From: Chitinophagaceae bacterium | GTDB lineage: Bacteria > Bacteroidota > Bacteroidia > Chitinophagales > Chitinophagaceae | Assembly (NCBI GenBank): GCA_003489485.1 | Contig: DNMB01000131.1 | Location: 1-5,663 of the forward strand | Length of the DNA stretch: 5,663 bases | Direction: 5' to 3' | Part shown: one piece after another, positions 1 through 5,663 of the stretch | Layout: each line of letters opens with the position of its first letter | How positions within the stretch are numbered: the first letter of the stretch is position 1 | Notes under the pieces: generated by a model | Databases searched by the model: none | Seen by the model: only the letters and a program-made list of their open reading frames with translations | Told to the model about the DNA's origin: nothing | Translations under genes and position numbers: made by a program

Positions 1-204
1 CCGGTATTTTTTATTACGGCACAACCCAATGCGGCTATCTCTAAATTAAGGGCTATACCTCTTACATCCATTTCGGTCTATGGCTGCGACCTCAAGGCCA
101 TACAAACTGCAGCACGTGTAGACCCAACCGTAATGATGGTAAAAAGGGGAGGAACGATCATAAAAAAGCGCAGCTTGCGAAACTGGCGATCGGTCATTGA
201 ATGA
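1..204 (+). CDS. DoxX-family membrane protein, C-terminal fragment (partial, 5' end outside window)
   Basis: An open frame enters from the left edge in frame 1 and ends at TGA 202-204, giving 67 residues. The fragment starts PVFFITAQP, continues with SVYGCDLKAIQTAARVDPTV, and has MMVKRGGTIIKKRSLRNW near the end. This matches my memory of the thioredoxin-like tail of Bacteroidota DoxX proteins (BT_3928 type), in which a four-helix membrane domain is followed by a soluble domain containing an xTAARxNPTLxLLKxGTIxxKWS-like stretch. None of the membrane helices lie in the window, so the DoxX part is inferred from this tail alone. The usual KW of the tail appears here as KR. The role of the family is poorly defined; some members are linked to redox or sulfur chemistry at the membrane. 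The end of the gene overlaps the end of the convergent DUF721 gene by 11 bp. An alternative is some other thioredoxin-fold protein. Confidence 0.6.
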   Translation, partial: PVFFITAQPNAAISKLRAIPLTSISVYGCDLKAIQTAARVDPTVMMVKRGGTIIKKRSLRNWRSVIE

Positions 205-475
205 TCACCTCTTTTACGACCTCAGCCCCCATGGCCTCATTGACTCGCTTGATGATCGATTCTTTTTGAAAATGAAGCTCATTTTTCAAGGGCCCCACCG
301 ATGTGGAGATGATCAAGCGGTCACCAAAGATCTTGATGGTGTCGGTGTAGCGCGCAATGGTCTTGCCCATGATGGACTCCCAGGCCTCCTTTATCTGAAA
401 AGCCTGCACATCACCCTTAATACGGCTTTCGTTCAAAAATTGTTGGAGTGCCTCGGCCATGGAGTATTGTCCCAT
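194..475 (-). CDS. DUF721 / DciA-like protein
   Basis: A 93-residue protein with the DUF721 layout. It has an N-terminal helix (MAEALQQFL), a tryptophan-glycine segment (AWESIMGKTIARYTDTIKI, residues 31-49), then a strand pair around GDRLIISTSVGPLKNEL (51-67), a helix with IIKRVNEAMG (74-83), and a final strand VKEVIIQ. In the family, DUF721 includes DciA, which acts on the replicative helicase DnaB in bacteria lacking DnaC-type loaders. The protein here is only the core domain, so a helicase-loading role is inferred. It lies 20 bp downstream of recF on the same strand, an arrangement common in bacteria, and is probably cotranscribed with it. The start is ATG at 475; a second in-frame ATG five codons later (Met6) is a plausible alternative. 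No purine-rich Shine-Dalgarno site precedes it. Its TGA stop lies inside the tail of the convergent DoxX gene. Confidence 0.85.
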   Translation of the reverse strand: MGQYSMAEALQQFLNESRIKGDVQAFQIKEAWESIMGKTIARYTDTIKIFGDRLIISTSVGPLKNELHFQKESIIKRVNEAMGAEVVKEVIIQ

Positions 476-495
476 CTAACAAAGATAAGGAGGGT

Positions 496-1593
496 TTAAA
501 GCGAAACCAGCTGAAAAGATACACCTAGCTTAGCTAGTTGTTTTTCAAGTCGCTCTGCACTTGTATCGGTAATAAAGATCTGGCTCTTCGAATCGGCGCA
601 CACTTTTGTAAGCAGATTCATTATTCTTTTTTCATCGAGTTTTTCAAAGACGTCATCGAGCATCAGCAAGGGAGAAAAACCCATCATCTCTTTGATAACG
701 TTGACTTGCGCTAATTTAAGAGCAAACAACAAGCTCTTTCTTTGCCCTTGTGAGGCCACTTGCCGAAAGGGTTGCTGCAGCAGCGTAAAATAAAGCTCGT
801 CTCGGTGAATACCTCTGGTCGTTCGCTGGGCCGAAAAATCGGCACTTCGGCTTTCTTGTAACGCTTGCTTCATGGACTGCGTAGCCAAGTGACTTTGATA
901 GTCGATCTTGACCCATTCGCTTTGAGAAGAATGCTCGTCGGCAGCGATAGCCGCATATTGATTCTCGACTTCGATGAGGAACGAAGACAAAAATTCTTTG
1001 CGTGCCTCATAGATAAATTGCCCTTGCACCGAGAGCTGCTCGTCGAGCACATCGAGTAGTGATGCATCAAAACTAGCAGCAAGGGCCGCCTCTTTGAGCA
1101 GGGCATTTCGCTCTTGCAATAAACGGTTGTATCGTATCAGTGACTGCAGATAGGCCGGGTCGATCTGGGCCAGCACTTGATCGATGAACGATCTTCTTTC
1201 TTTGCTCTCGCCGGTAATAAGCACTGCATCGTCGGGAGCGATCATCACCACCGGAAACTTGCCAATATGGGCAGACATTCTTTCGTAGAGCGAACCATCC
1301 ACCAAAAACTCCTTCTTGCCATTTTCTCTGATGATACATGTGAGCTCAGCGATGTGTTGGTTCAGCTCCATCCGTCCCTCGATCCGAAAGCCCTGGCTGC
1401 CTGATTGTACCGCTTGCTGATCGGTTCGGCTAAAGTAGCTCTTGGTAAAGCACAGGTAATAGATGGCATCGAGCAGACTGGTTTTACCCACCCCGTTGGC
1501 ACCACAAATACCTACCACTTGCCGGTCAAAGTGGACCTCGTAGTTTGTGTAGTTTTTGAACTGTAAAAGGGCTATTTTCTGTAACCGGAGCAT
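496..1593 (-). CDS. recF: DNA replication and repair protein RecF
   Basis: RecF is an SMC-like ABC ATPase that binds gapped DNA and, with RecO and RecR, helps load RecA during gap repair in the cytoplasm. The 365-residue product has all the expected marks: the N-terminal LxxFKNY motif (residues 9-15), Walker A GANGVGKT (31-38), the family motif GIHRDEL (261-267), an ABC signature SQGQRK (281-286), Walker B LLMLDDVFEKLD (309-320) and the following ITDT segment (341-344). The length is normal for the family. An in-frame TTG lies four codons upstream at 1605, but I chose ATG 1593 because it places the FKNY motif at the usual distance from the start. The gene is divergent from pdhA and 20 bp upstream of the DUF721 gene, with which it likely forms an operon. 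No lesions are visible. Confidence 0.96.
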   Translation of the reverse strand: MLRLQKIALLQFKNYTNYEVHFDRQVVGICGANGVGKTSLLDAIYYLCFTKSYFSRTDQQAVQSGSQGFRIEGRMELNQHIAELTCIIRENGKKEFLVDGSLYERMSAHIGKFPVVMIAPDDAVLITGESKERRSFIDQVLAQIDPAYLQSLIRYNRLLQERNALLKEAALAASFDASLLDVLDEQLSVQGQFIYEARKEFLSSFLIEVENQYAAIAADEHSSQSEWVKIDYQSHLATQSMKQALQESRSADFSAQRTTRGIHRDELYFTLLQQPFRQVASQGQRKSLLFALKLAQVNVIKEMMGFSPLLMLDDVFEKLDEKRIMNLLTKVCADSKSQIFITDTSAERLEKQLAKLGVSFQLVSL

Positions 1594-1622
1594 GCTGGAG
1601 TGCAATTTACCTAATATGGGCT

Positions 1623-1645
1623 CTTTCCCTTATTTTTGCGACTCA
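1623..1645 (+). promoter_or_regulatory. Putative Bacteroidota-type promoter for the pdhA transcription unit (-7 box 1631-1638)
   Basis: TATTTTTG at 1631-1638 is an exact match to the Bacteroidota -7 consensus TAnnTTTG. A weak -33 match, TTTA at 1606-1609, lies 21 bp upstream. The predicted transcript start is around 1643-1646, about 13 bases before the proposed TTG start of pdhA at 1658. The site lies within the only divergent intergenic gap of the window. The -7 match is seen directly; use as a promoter is inferred. Confidence 0.45.
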
Positions 1646-1657
1646 AAATTGATACCC

Positions 1658-2653
1658 TTGACAGCTAAATTTTCGAAAGAAACCTATCTGTACTGGTACG
1701 AACTAATGCAGCTCATCAGGCAGTTCGAACTGATGGCCGAAGAGAAGTACAAAATGGAGGGTAAGATCCGAGGCTTTTTCCATGCTTATGTGGGGCAAGA
1801 GGCCATCGCGGCCGGTTGCATGACCGCCACGCGTCCCGAGGATCTTTTCATTACCGCCTACCGCGACCATGGACTGGCCATTGCAAAAGGAATCACCGTG
1901 AATAGTTGCATGGCAGAACTCTATGGCAAGGCTACGGGCTGTGCCAAAGGAAAGGGCGGCAGCATGCACTTTTTTAGTAAAGAGAATAATTTTTATGGCG
2001 GCCATGGAATTGTAGGAGCGCAGATCGGTACCGGTGCAGGGTTGGCCTTTGCCGAGCAATACCGAAACAGCGATAATGTGGTGCTGGCCTTTTTTGGAGA
2101 CGGTGCTGCCCGTCAGGGGATGTTGCATGAGACCTTCAACCTGGCCATGCTCTGGCAATTGCCGGTAGTGTTCATTTGCGAGAATAACAACTACGCAATG
2201 GGCACTTCGATTCAACGTACGTCGAATGTGGTCGACATTTACAAGCTGGCCGATGCGTACGAAATGCCCGCCGATACCATCGATGGAATGAGCGCTGAGG
2301 CCGTACACAATGGCATCAGTCGGGCGGTAAACCGTGCCCGTGAAAAGGGTGGGCCCACGCTAATTGAGATCAAGACCTATCGCTACAAAGGACATTCCAT
2401 CAGTGATCCCCAAAAATATCGCAGTAAGGACGAGGTCGATGATTATCGCAGTAAAGACCCCATACAGCAAGTGTTGCATACCATTTACGAAAACAAATTT
2501 GCTACCGAAGCGGAGATCGACGTTATTAACCAACGAGTCGATGCAATGGTGACTGCCTCTGTGCAATTTGCCGAAGAAAGCCCATGGCCCGATGACAGCG
2601 AGGTGCTAAAAGACGTTTACGTAGATCCGCATTATCCCTTTATCATAGATTAA
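1658..2653 (+). CDS. pdhA: Pyruvate dehydrogenase E1 component, alpha subunit
   Basis: This is the thiamine-diphosphate-dependent E1 alpha subunit, which with E1 beta decarboxylates pyruvate and passes the acetyl group to the lipoyl arms of E2. The 331-residue product shows the GQEA segment (46-49), TAYRDHG (66-72), the GGSMHFF loop (100-106), the diphosphate-binding motif starting at GDG 147-149 and ending with NNN 176-178, and the conserved YRYKGHSISDP loop (241-251). A branched-chain 2-oxoacid E1 alpha is a less likely alternative. The frame is open further upstream, to a TTG at 1556 inside recF and an ATG at 1616. I chose TTG 1658 because it gives MTAKFSKETYLYWYELM, which aligns with the usual start of Bacteroidota PdhA, and because the -7 box would place the transcript start downstream of 1616. 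No E1 beta or E2 gene is adjacent in the window. The next gene follows after 24 bp. Confidence 0.93.
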   Translation: MTAKFSKETYLYWYELMQLIRQFELMAEEKYKMEGKIRGFFHAYVGQEAIAAGCMTATRPEDLFITAYRDHGLAIAKGITVNSCMAELYGKATGCAKGKGGSMHFFSKENNFYGGHGIVGAQIGTGAGLAFAEQYRNSDNVVLAFFGDGAARQGMLHETFNLAMLWQLPVVFICENNNYAMGTSIQRTSNVVDIYKLADAYEMPADTIDGMSAEAVHNGISRAVNRAREKGGPTLIEIKTYRYKGHSISDPQKYRSKDEVDDYRSKDPIQQVLHTIYENKFATEAEIDVINQRVDAMVTASVQFAEESPWPDDSEVLKDVYVDPHYPFIID

Positions 2654-2677
2654 ACTTTACTATTCAAATAAAACGAT

Positions 2678-3370
2678 ATGGCCGAGCAAAAAAGTCCTCT
2701 TACTACTGAACCTACTCCAGGTGTTTTGAGCAAACTGCAGTCCTTTTGGGCAGCTTACAGCAAACCCTTGTCGATCGTCTCTCTCGTATTGGTACTCGCC
2801 ATAGCGGGCTGGTTTGCCTACCAGGAGCTCTACCAGCAACCCCGTGAGGCCAAAGCGCGCGAAGCGATGTTTCGTGCCGAGGAGTATTACAGAAAGGACT
2901 CTGTTTCGCTTGCGCTGAACGGAGATGGACAGAACCAGGGTTTTATAAAGATCATTAGCCGCTTTAGCGGAACAGATGCCGCTAATCTGGCTTCTTTTTA
3001 TGCCGGTAGCTGCTATTTGAAGTTGGGCGAAAATGCCAAGGCGATCGAGTACCTCGAAAAATTCAGTACATCCTCTAAGGGTGTACAAGCACGCGCCTAC
3101 AAGTTACTTGGTGATGCCTATGGTGATAGCGGAAAGAATAAAGAAGCGCTTGACGCCTACAAAAAAGCCGCCCGTCACTTCGAAAAAGACGAGGTCAACT
3201 CTCCGGAGTATCTATTTATGGCCGCCTATTTTGCAGACCAGGTGCTTAACGATAGTAAAGAGGCGATCGCCTTGTATGAGGAGATCCGTGAGAAGTATCC
3301 TCGCAGCCAGCAGTCGTACGACGCCGAAAAATACCTGGCCCGTTTGGGAGTATACCAATCTGCCAATTAA
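2678..3370 (+). CDS. Membrane-anchored tetratricopeptide repeat protein
   Basis: A 230-residue protein. A polar N-terminal tail of about 29 residues is followed by one hydrophobic segment (about 30-48, PLSIVSLVLVLAIAGWFAY), then a soluble region with about three TPR-like helix pairs: roughly 102-133 (FYAGSCYLKLGENAKAIEYL), 137-169 (AYKLLGDAYGDSGKNKEAL) and 174-207 (ending EAIALYEEIREKYPRS). With one uncleaved-looking helix and few positive charges after it, the TPR part probably faces the periplasm. The build resembles YfgM/PF09976-type proteins, which act as ancillary factors at the Sec translocon or cell envelope; a specific role here is inference. It starts at ATG with an A-rich leader (AAATAAAACGAT), typical of Bacteroidota, and has no Shine-Dalgarno site. 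Short gaps on both sides suggest cotranscription with pdhA and the lutA-like gene. Confidence 0.85.
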   Translation: MAEQKSPLTTEPTPGVLSKLQSFWAAYSKPLSIVSLVLVLAIAGWFAYQELYQQPREAKAREAMFRAEEYYRKDSVSLALNGDGQNQGFIKIISRFSGTDAANLASFYAGSCYLKLGENAKAIEYLEKFSTSSKGVQARAYKLLGDAYGDSGKNKEALDAYKKAARHFEKDEVNSPEYLFMAAYFADQVLNDSKEAIALYEEIREKYPRSQQSYDAEKYLARLGVYQSAN

Positions 3371-3382
3371 CCGAATTCAAAA

Positions 3383-4102
3383 TTGAACGTACAGCTTTTT
3401 ATACCCTGTTTTGTTGATCAGCTGTTTCCCGAAACGGCATTTAACATGGTACGGGTATTGGAAAAAGCAGGCTGTACGGTTTCGTACAATACCAAGCAAA
3501 CCTGTTGCGGCCAGGCGGCCTTCAACGCCGGCTTTTGGGATGAGTCAAAGGCTGTTTGCCAAAAGTTCATCAACGATTTTAAGGGTACCGATCCGATCGT
3601 TACACCCAGTGCCAGTTGTGCGGGTTTCGTAAAGAATTATTACAGCCGTTTGTTCGACAATTCTTCGTTGCATCACGAGGTGCAAGACCTTAAGCAACGA
3701 ACCTATGAGTTCTCTGACTTTTTAGTGAACGTATTGCAAAAAGAATCCTTTGGTGCCAGCTTAAATGGCACGGCCACCTACCATGATTCTTGTGCAGCCC
3801 TGCGCGAGTGTAAGATCAGGCAAGAGCCGCGCAAGCTCCTGGCCAATGTTAAAGGGTTATCGTTGGTCGAAATGGCCGATGCGGAAACCTGCTGCGGATT
3901 TGGCGGCACCTTTGCGGTTAAGTACGAGAATATATCAGTAGCCATGGGAGAACAAAAAGTAGAGAATGCACTGGCCACCGGAGCTCGCTATCTGATATCC
4001 ACCGATCTTTCTTGCCTGATGCATCAACAAGGGTACATCAATCAAAAAGGATATTCGATCACTACCTTGCATCTGGCCGATGTGTTGGCATCCGGCTGGT
4101 AA
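3383..4102 (+). CDS. lutA: LutA/YkgE-like (Fe-S)-binding protein with two cysteine-rich CCG domains
   Basis: The 239-residue product has two tandem CCG domains (PF02754), as in LutA and the CCG subunits of glycolate oxidase and heterodisulfide reductase. The first has Cys9, Cys41-Cys42-Gly and Cys79; the second has Cys137, Cys170-Cys171-Gly and Cys211. The start MNVQLFIPCFVDQLFPETA and the segment ETCCGFGGTFAVKYE are strongly LutA-like. In LutABC systems this protein works with LutB and LutC to oxidise L-lactate to pyruvate. Neither partner is adjacent here, so the substrate is uncertain. The start codon is TTG at 3383; the next in-frame Met (residue 22) would remove Cys9, so TTG is preferred. 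In both domains the first cysteine of the final CxxC found in many CCG proteins is replaced (SASC, DLSC), which I believe is usual in the LutA branch. It lies 12 bp after the TPR gene and 11 bp before the EVE gene. Confidence 0.88.
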   Translation: MNVQLFIPCFVDQLFPETAFNMVRVLEKAGCTVSYNTKQTCCGQAAFNAGFWDESKAVCQKFINDFKGTDPIVTPSASCAGFVKNYYSRLFDNSSLHHEVQDLKQRTYEFSDFLVNVLQKESFGASLNGTATYHDSCAALRECKIRQEPRKLLANVKGLSLVEMADAETCCGFGGTFAVKYENISVAMGEQKVENALATGARYLISTDLSCLMHQQGYINQKGYSITTLHLADVLASGW

Positions 4103-4113
4103 AATCTATTGCT

Positions 4114-4521
4114 ATGGCCTATTGGTTAATGAAGTCCGAACCTTTCAAGTATTCTTGGGAGCAATTACGCAAGGATAAAAAAACCTTTTGGGATGGGGTG
4201 CGCAATTACGCGGCCCGCAATAATTTGAAAGCAATGAAAAAGGGCGATCTGGCTTTTTTCTATCACTCCAACGAAGGGGTAGAAATAGTTGGTATTGCCG
4301 AGATCGTAAAAGAATCCTATCAAGATCCAACCACCACCGAAACAGCGTGGGTGGCAGTGGATGTAAAGCCTTTTCAAACGCTAAAAAGACCTGTATCGCT
4401 GGCGCAGATCAAAGCAGACAAGAGATTGGCCAATATGGCGCTGGTCAGGCTGGGACGTCTATCGGTGCAGCCTGTTACAGAACAAGAATGGAAGATCGTA
4501 TTGGAGTTGGCAGGCCACTGA
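4114..4521 (+). CDS. EVE domain-containing protein
   Basis: A 135-residue single-domain protein of the EVE family (PF01878, thymocyte nuclear protein 1-like; PUA-like fold). Diagnostic segments are YWLMKSEP (3-10), WDGVRNYAARN (26-36), MKKGDLAFFYHS (41-52) and EIVGIAEIV (57-65), with the VRLGRLSVQPVTEQEW region near the C-terminus. In the family the domain is thought to bind modified bases in DNA or RNA; no enzymatic role is established. The length is normal. The frame stays open upstream into the lutA-like gene, but ATG 4114 is chosen because it begins exactly at the conserved MAYWLMKSEP. It is the last gene of the + strand run and ends 11 bp from the convergent saccharopine dehydrogenase gene. 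Confidence 0.93.
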   Translation: MAYWLMKSEPFKYSWEQLRKDKKTFWDGVRNYAARNNLKAMKKGDLAFFYHSNEGVEIVGIAEIVKESYQDPTTTETAWVAVDVKPFQTLKRPVSLAQIKADKRLANMALVRLGRLSVQPVTEQEWKIVLELAGH

Positions 4522-4528
4522 GTGGCTT
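4512..4528. terminator. Short hairpin at the convergent gene ends, possible weak bidirectional terminator
   Basis: GCCAC (4514-4518), loop TGA (4519-4521) and GTGGC (4522-4526) form a perfect 5-bp stem, extended by a G-U and an A-U pair to 4512-4528. The loop is the stop codon of the EVE gene. No T-run follows on either strand, so it is not a canonical intrinsic terminator, although its place between two convergent genes fits transcript-end processing. Confidence 0.3.
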
Positions 4529-4532
4529 AATG

Positions 4533-5663
4533 CTACATAACAGAGCGCTCCGTTTCACTAAATGCTATTCCCTCGTTTTTTAAGGCCTGCATGACCGGCT
4601 CATAAATTTCTCGATGAGTAGGAATTTGAAGTCCGCGAAGAGCGATCTTGTCTTGCAAAAGTAAGATCGCTGCCATAGCTAGTGGCAAGCCAACCGTTTT
4701 GGCCATGGCGGTACGTACCTGGTCTTCTCCTTTTACCACCAATTGACTGACCACTTCTCTGTTTTCTCCCGAAATGGTATAGGCGATCTCATGAAGCATG
4801 ATGATCATATCGCGGTCACCTTCTTGCAGCAATAACTTTTTTTCAAGCGCTCGCTGCAACAAGAGGGCAGGAGTAAACACAGACGTACCCAAAGGCGTTT
4901 TATCTGCGTCTGCCCCCAAGAATTGAAGTTGGGTATCGAATAGCGGATCTTTTTCTCTTAGCTGTGTTACTTTAGTTTCTACTCCGCTTTTTGCAAAATG
5001 ATGCGCAAAGGCCTCACTAAGGGTCGCATTTGGCAATGAATAAGAGGGCTCATCGTGCGTGAGAGAAAGTTGCAAGAGGTTCTTCCATCCCTTTATAAAA
5101 TCAGGATGTCGAAGCGTGGTTCGAATGAACGTATCGACAGTTTGTAACCCGTATAAAGAAAGATAAGAGAGCGAATCTCTATTGGGATACCAAGCGTACC
5201 GACCCAGACCGGCGACCTCCACCGTATTTTCTCTTTCGAATAGTTGCTCGTAAGAAAGACGTATCTCCTTTCCCTGCAAACGATATAGCGCACCTGCCTG
5301 ACCGGCAGTAACCACATTGCGAGGATTCCAGCTGATCTTGTAATGCCAGGGGTTTGTATCCGATTCGGGCGCCACGAGCCCCCCGCAATGCGATACGAAC
5401 GAGTGTACCACGCCGCCTCGCTCAGCAATATCATTCAACAGTGCCATGGCACTCATGTGATCGATTCCCGGGTCAAGACCCATTTCACACAAGAAAAGAA
5501 GGTCGTTCGAAGCGATCTCGTTTTTCATTGCCTGCAACTCTTCATTTACGTAAGAGGCGGTCAACAGATGCTTTTTTAGCCGCAAACAATCTGCAGCGAC
5601 CACCTGGTGCAACTGTGGTGGCAGCAGCGAAATGACCAGGTTGGCACGCTCTATCTCGGGCTC
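4533..5663 (-). CDS. Saccharopine dehydrogenase family protein (partial, N-terminus outside window)
   Basis: 376 residues are visible; the frame stays open to the right edge, so the N-terminal Rossmann segment with the nucleotide-binding glycine motif, roughly 65-75 residues, is missing. The visible part begins [17 protein letters not shown] and contains TASYV (35-39), GLDPGIDHM (62-70), CGGL and the following [18 protein letters not shown] (93-115), [11 protein letters not shown] (293-303), [10 protein letters not shown] (323-332) and [15 protein letters not shown] (354-368). These fit the catalytic and C-terminal domains of glutamate-forming saccharopine dehydrogenases (yeast Lys9 type), which interconvert saccharopine with glutamate and 2-aminoadipate semialdehyde using NAD(P). 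In bacteria this usually points to lysine breakdown, but the direction cannot be told from sequence. A TTG at 5612 is not a true start, as conserved sequence continues upstream of it. The TAG stop is 11 bp from the end of the convergent EVE gene. Confidence 0.9.
   Translation of the reverse strand, partial: EPEIERANLVISLLPPQLHQVVAADCLRLKKHLLTASYVNEELQAMKNEIASNDLLFLCEMGLDPGIDHMSAMALLNDIAERGGVVHSFVSHCGGLVAPESDTNPWHYKISWNPRNVVTAGQAGALYRLQGKEIRLSYEQLFERENTVEVAGLGRYAWYPNRDSLSYLSLYGLQTVDTFIRTTLRHPDFIKGWKNLLQLSLTHDEPSYSLPNATLSEAFAHHFAKSGVETKVTQLREKDPLFDTQLQFLGADADKTPLGTSVFTPALLLQRALEKKLLLQEGDRDMIIMLHEIAYTISGENREVVSQLVVKGEDQVRTAMAKTVGLPLAMAAILLLQDKIALRGLQIPTHREIYEPVMQALKNEGIAFSETERSVM

Noticed and set aside
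197..499. 100-codon + strand open frame opposite the DUF721 gene
   Set aside because: It lies antisense to the DUF721 gene, whose protein is clearly recognisable, and has no family-like features of its own.
1594..1605. Longer RecF starting at TTG 1605
   Set aside because: ATG 1593 gives the usual distance to the FKNY motif, so the four extra residues are not needed.
1556..1657. N-terminal extension of pdhA starting at TTG 1556 or ATG 1616
   Set aside because: The extension would overlap the start of recF head to head (for 1556), has no similarity to the PdhA family that I recognise, and precedes the conserved start at 1658.
1703..2308. 201-codon open frame on the - strand inside pdhA
   Set aside because: It is antisense to a strongly conserved coding region, matches no family I recognise, and is best explained as a shadow of codon bias.
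2418..2460. Direct repeat encoding YRSKD twice in pdhA
   Set aside because: The two copies fall in a family region rich in Tyr/Arg/Lys/Asp (YRxKxEVxxYRxKDP) that is common in E1 alpha subunits; it is normal protein sequence rather than a DNA repeat element.
4012..4113. Upstream extension of the EVE gene into lutA
   Set aside because: The conserved EVE N-terminus begins exactly at ATG 4114, and the extension is a frame-shifted reading of the lutA end.

Overview
This window looks like ordinary core chromosome from a member of the Bacteroidota, possibly near the Chitinophagales, though that narrower placement is inference. The signs are a DoxX-type membrane protein tail of the Bacteroidota kind, recF paired with a short DUF721/DciA-like gene, a PdhA of about 331 residues with the Bacteroidota-style N-terminus, no clear Shine-Dalgarno sequences before the genes, and a TAnnTTTG-type -7 promoter box in the only divergent intergenic region. 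No phage, insertion sequence, CRISPR array, tRNA or rRNA is visible.

Layout from left to right. The end of a DoxX-family gene on the + strand (1-204) runs 11 bp into the end of a convergent DUF721 gene (194-475, - strand). Upstream of that on the - strand is recF (496-1593), so recF and the DUF721 gene form a two-gene unit for DNA replication and repair. A divergent gap of about 64 bp (1594-1657) separates recF from a tight + strand run: pdhA (pyruvate dehydrogenase E1 alpha type, 1658-2653), a membrane-anchored TPR protein (2678-3370), a lutA-like cysteine-rich (Fe-S)-binding protein (3383-4102) and an EVE-domain protein (4114-4521). The gaps inside this run are 24, 12 and 11 bp, which suggests one transcript. 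Last, a saccharopine dehydrogenase gene lies convergent on the - strand (4533 to beyond 5663); its N-terminus is outside the window.

The coding density is very high and no stretch over 300 bp lacks a gene. Two genes, pdhA and the lutA-like gene, appear to start with TTG, judged from where the conserved N-termini begin. The + strand run mixes central carbon metabolism (PdhA), a possible lactate or Fe-S redox protein (LutA-like), an envelope-associated scaffold (TPR) and a modified-base reader (EVE). A shared function is not obvious, and the cluster is probably a housekeeping transcription unit. I found no convincing undescribed system. The observations most worth checking are the palindromic shared stop region of the first convergent pair, the TTG starts combined with the -7 box in the divergent region, and the lutA-like gene without lutB or lutC beside it.
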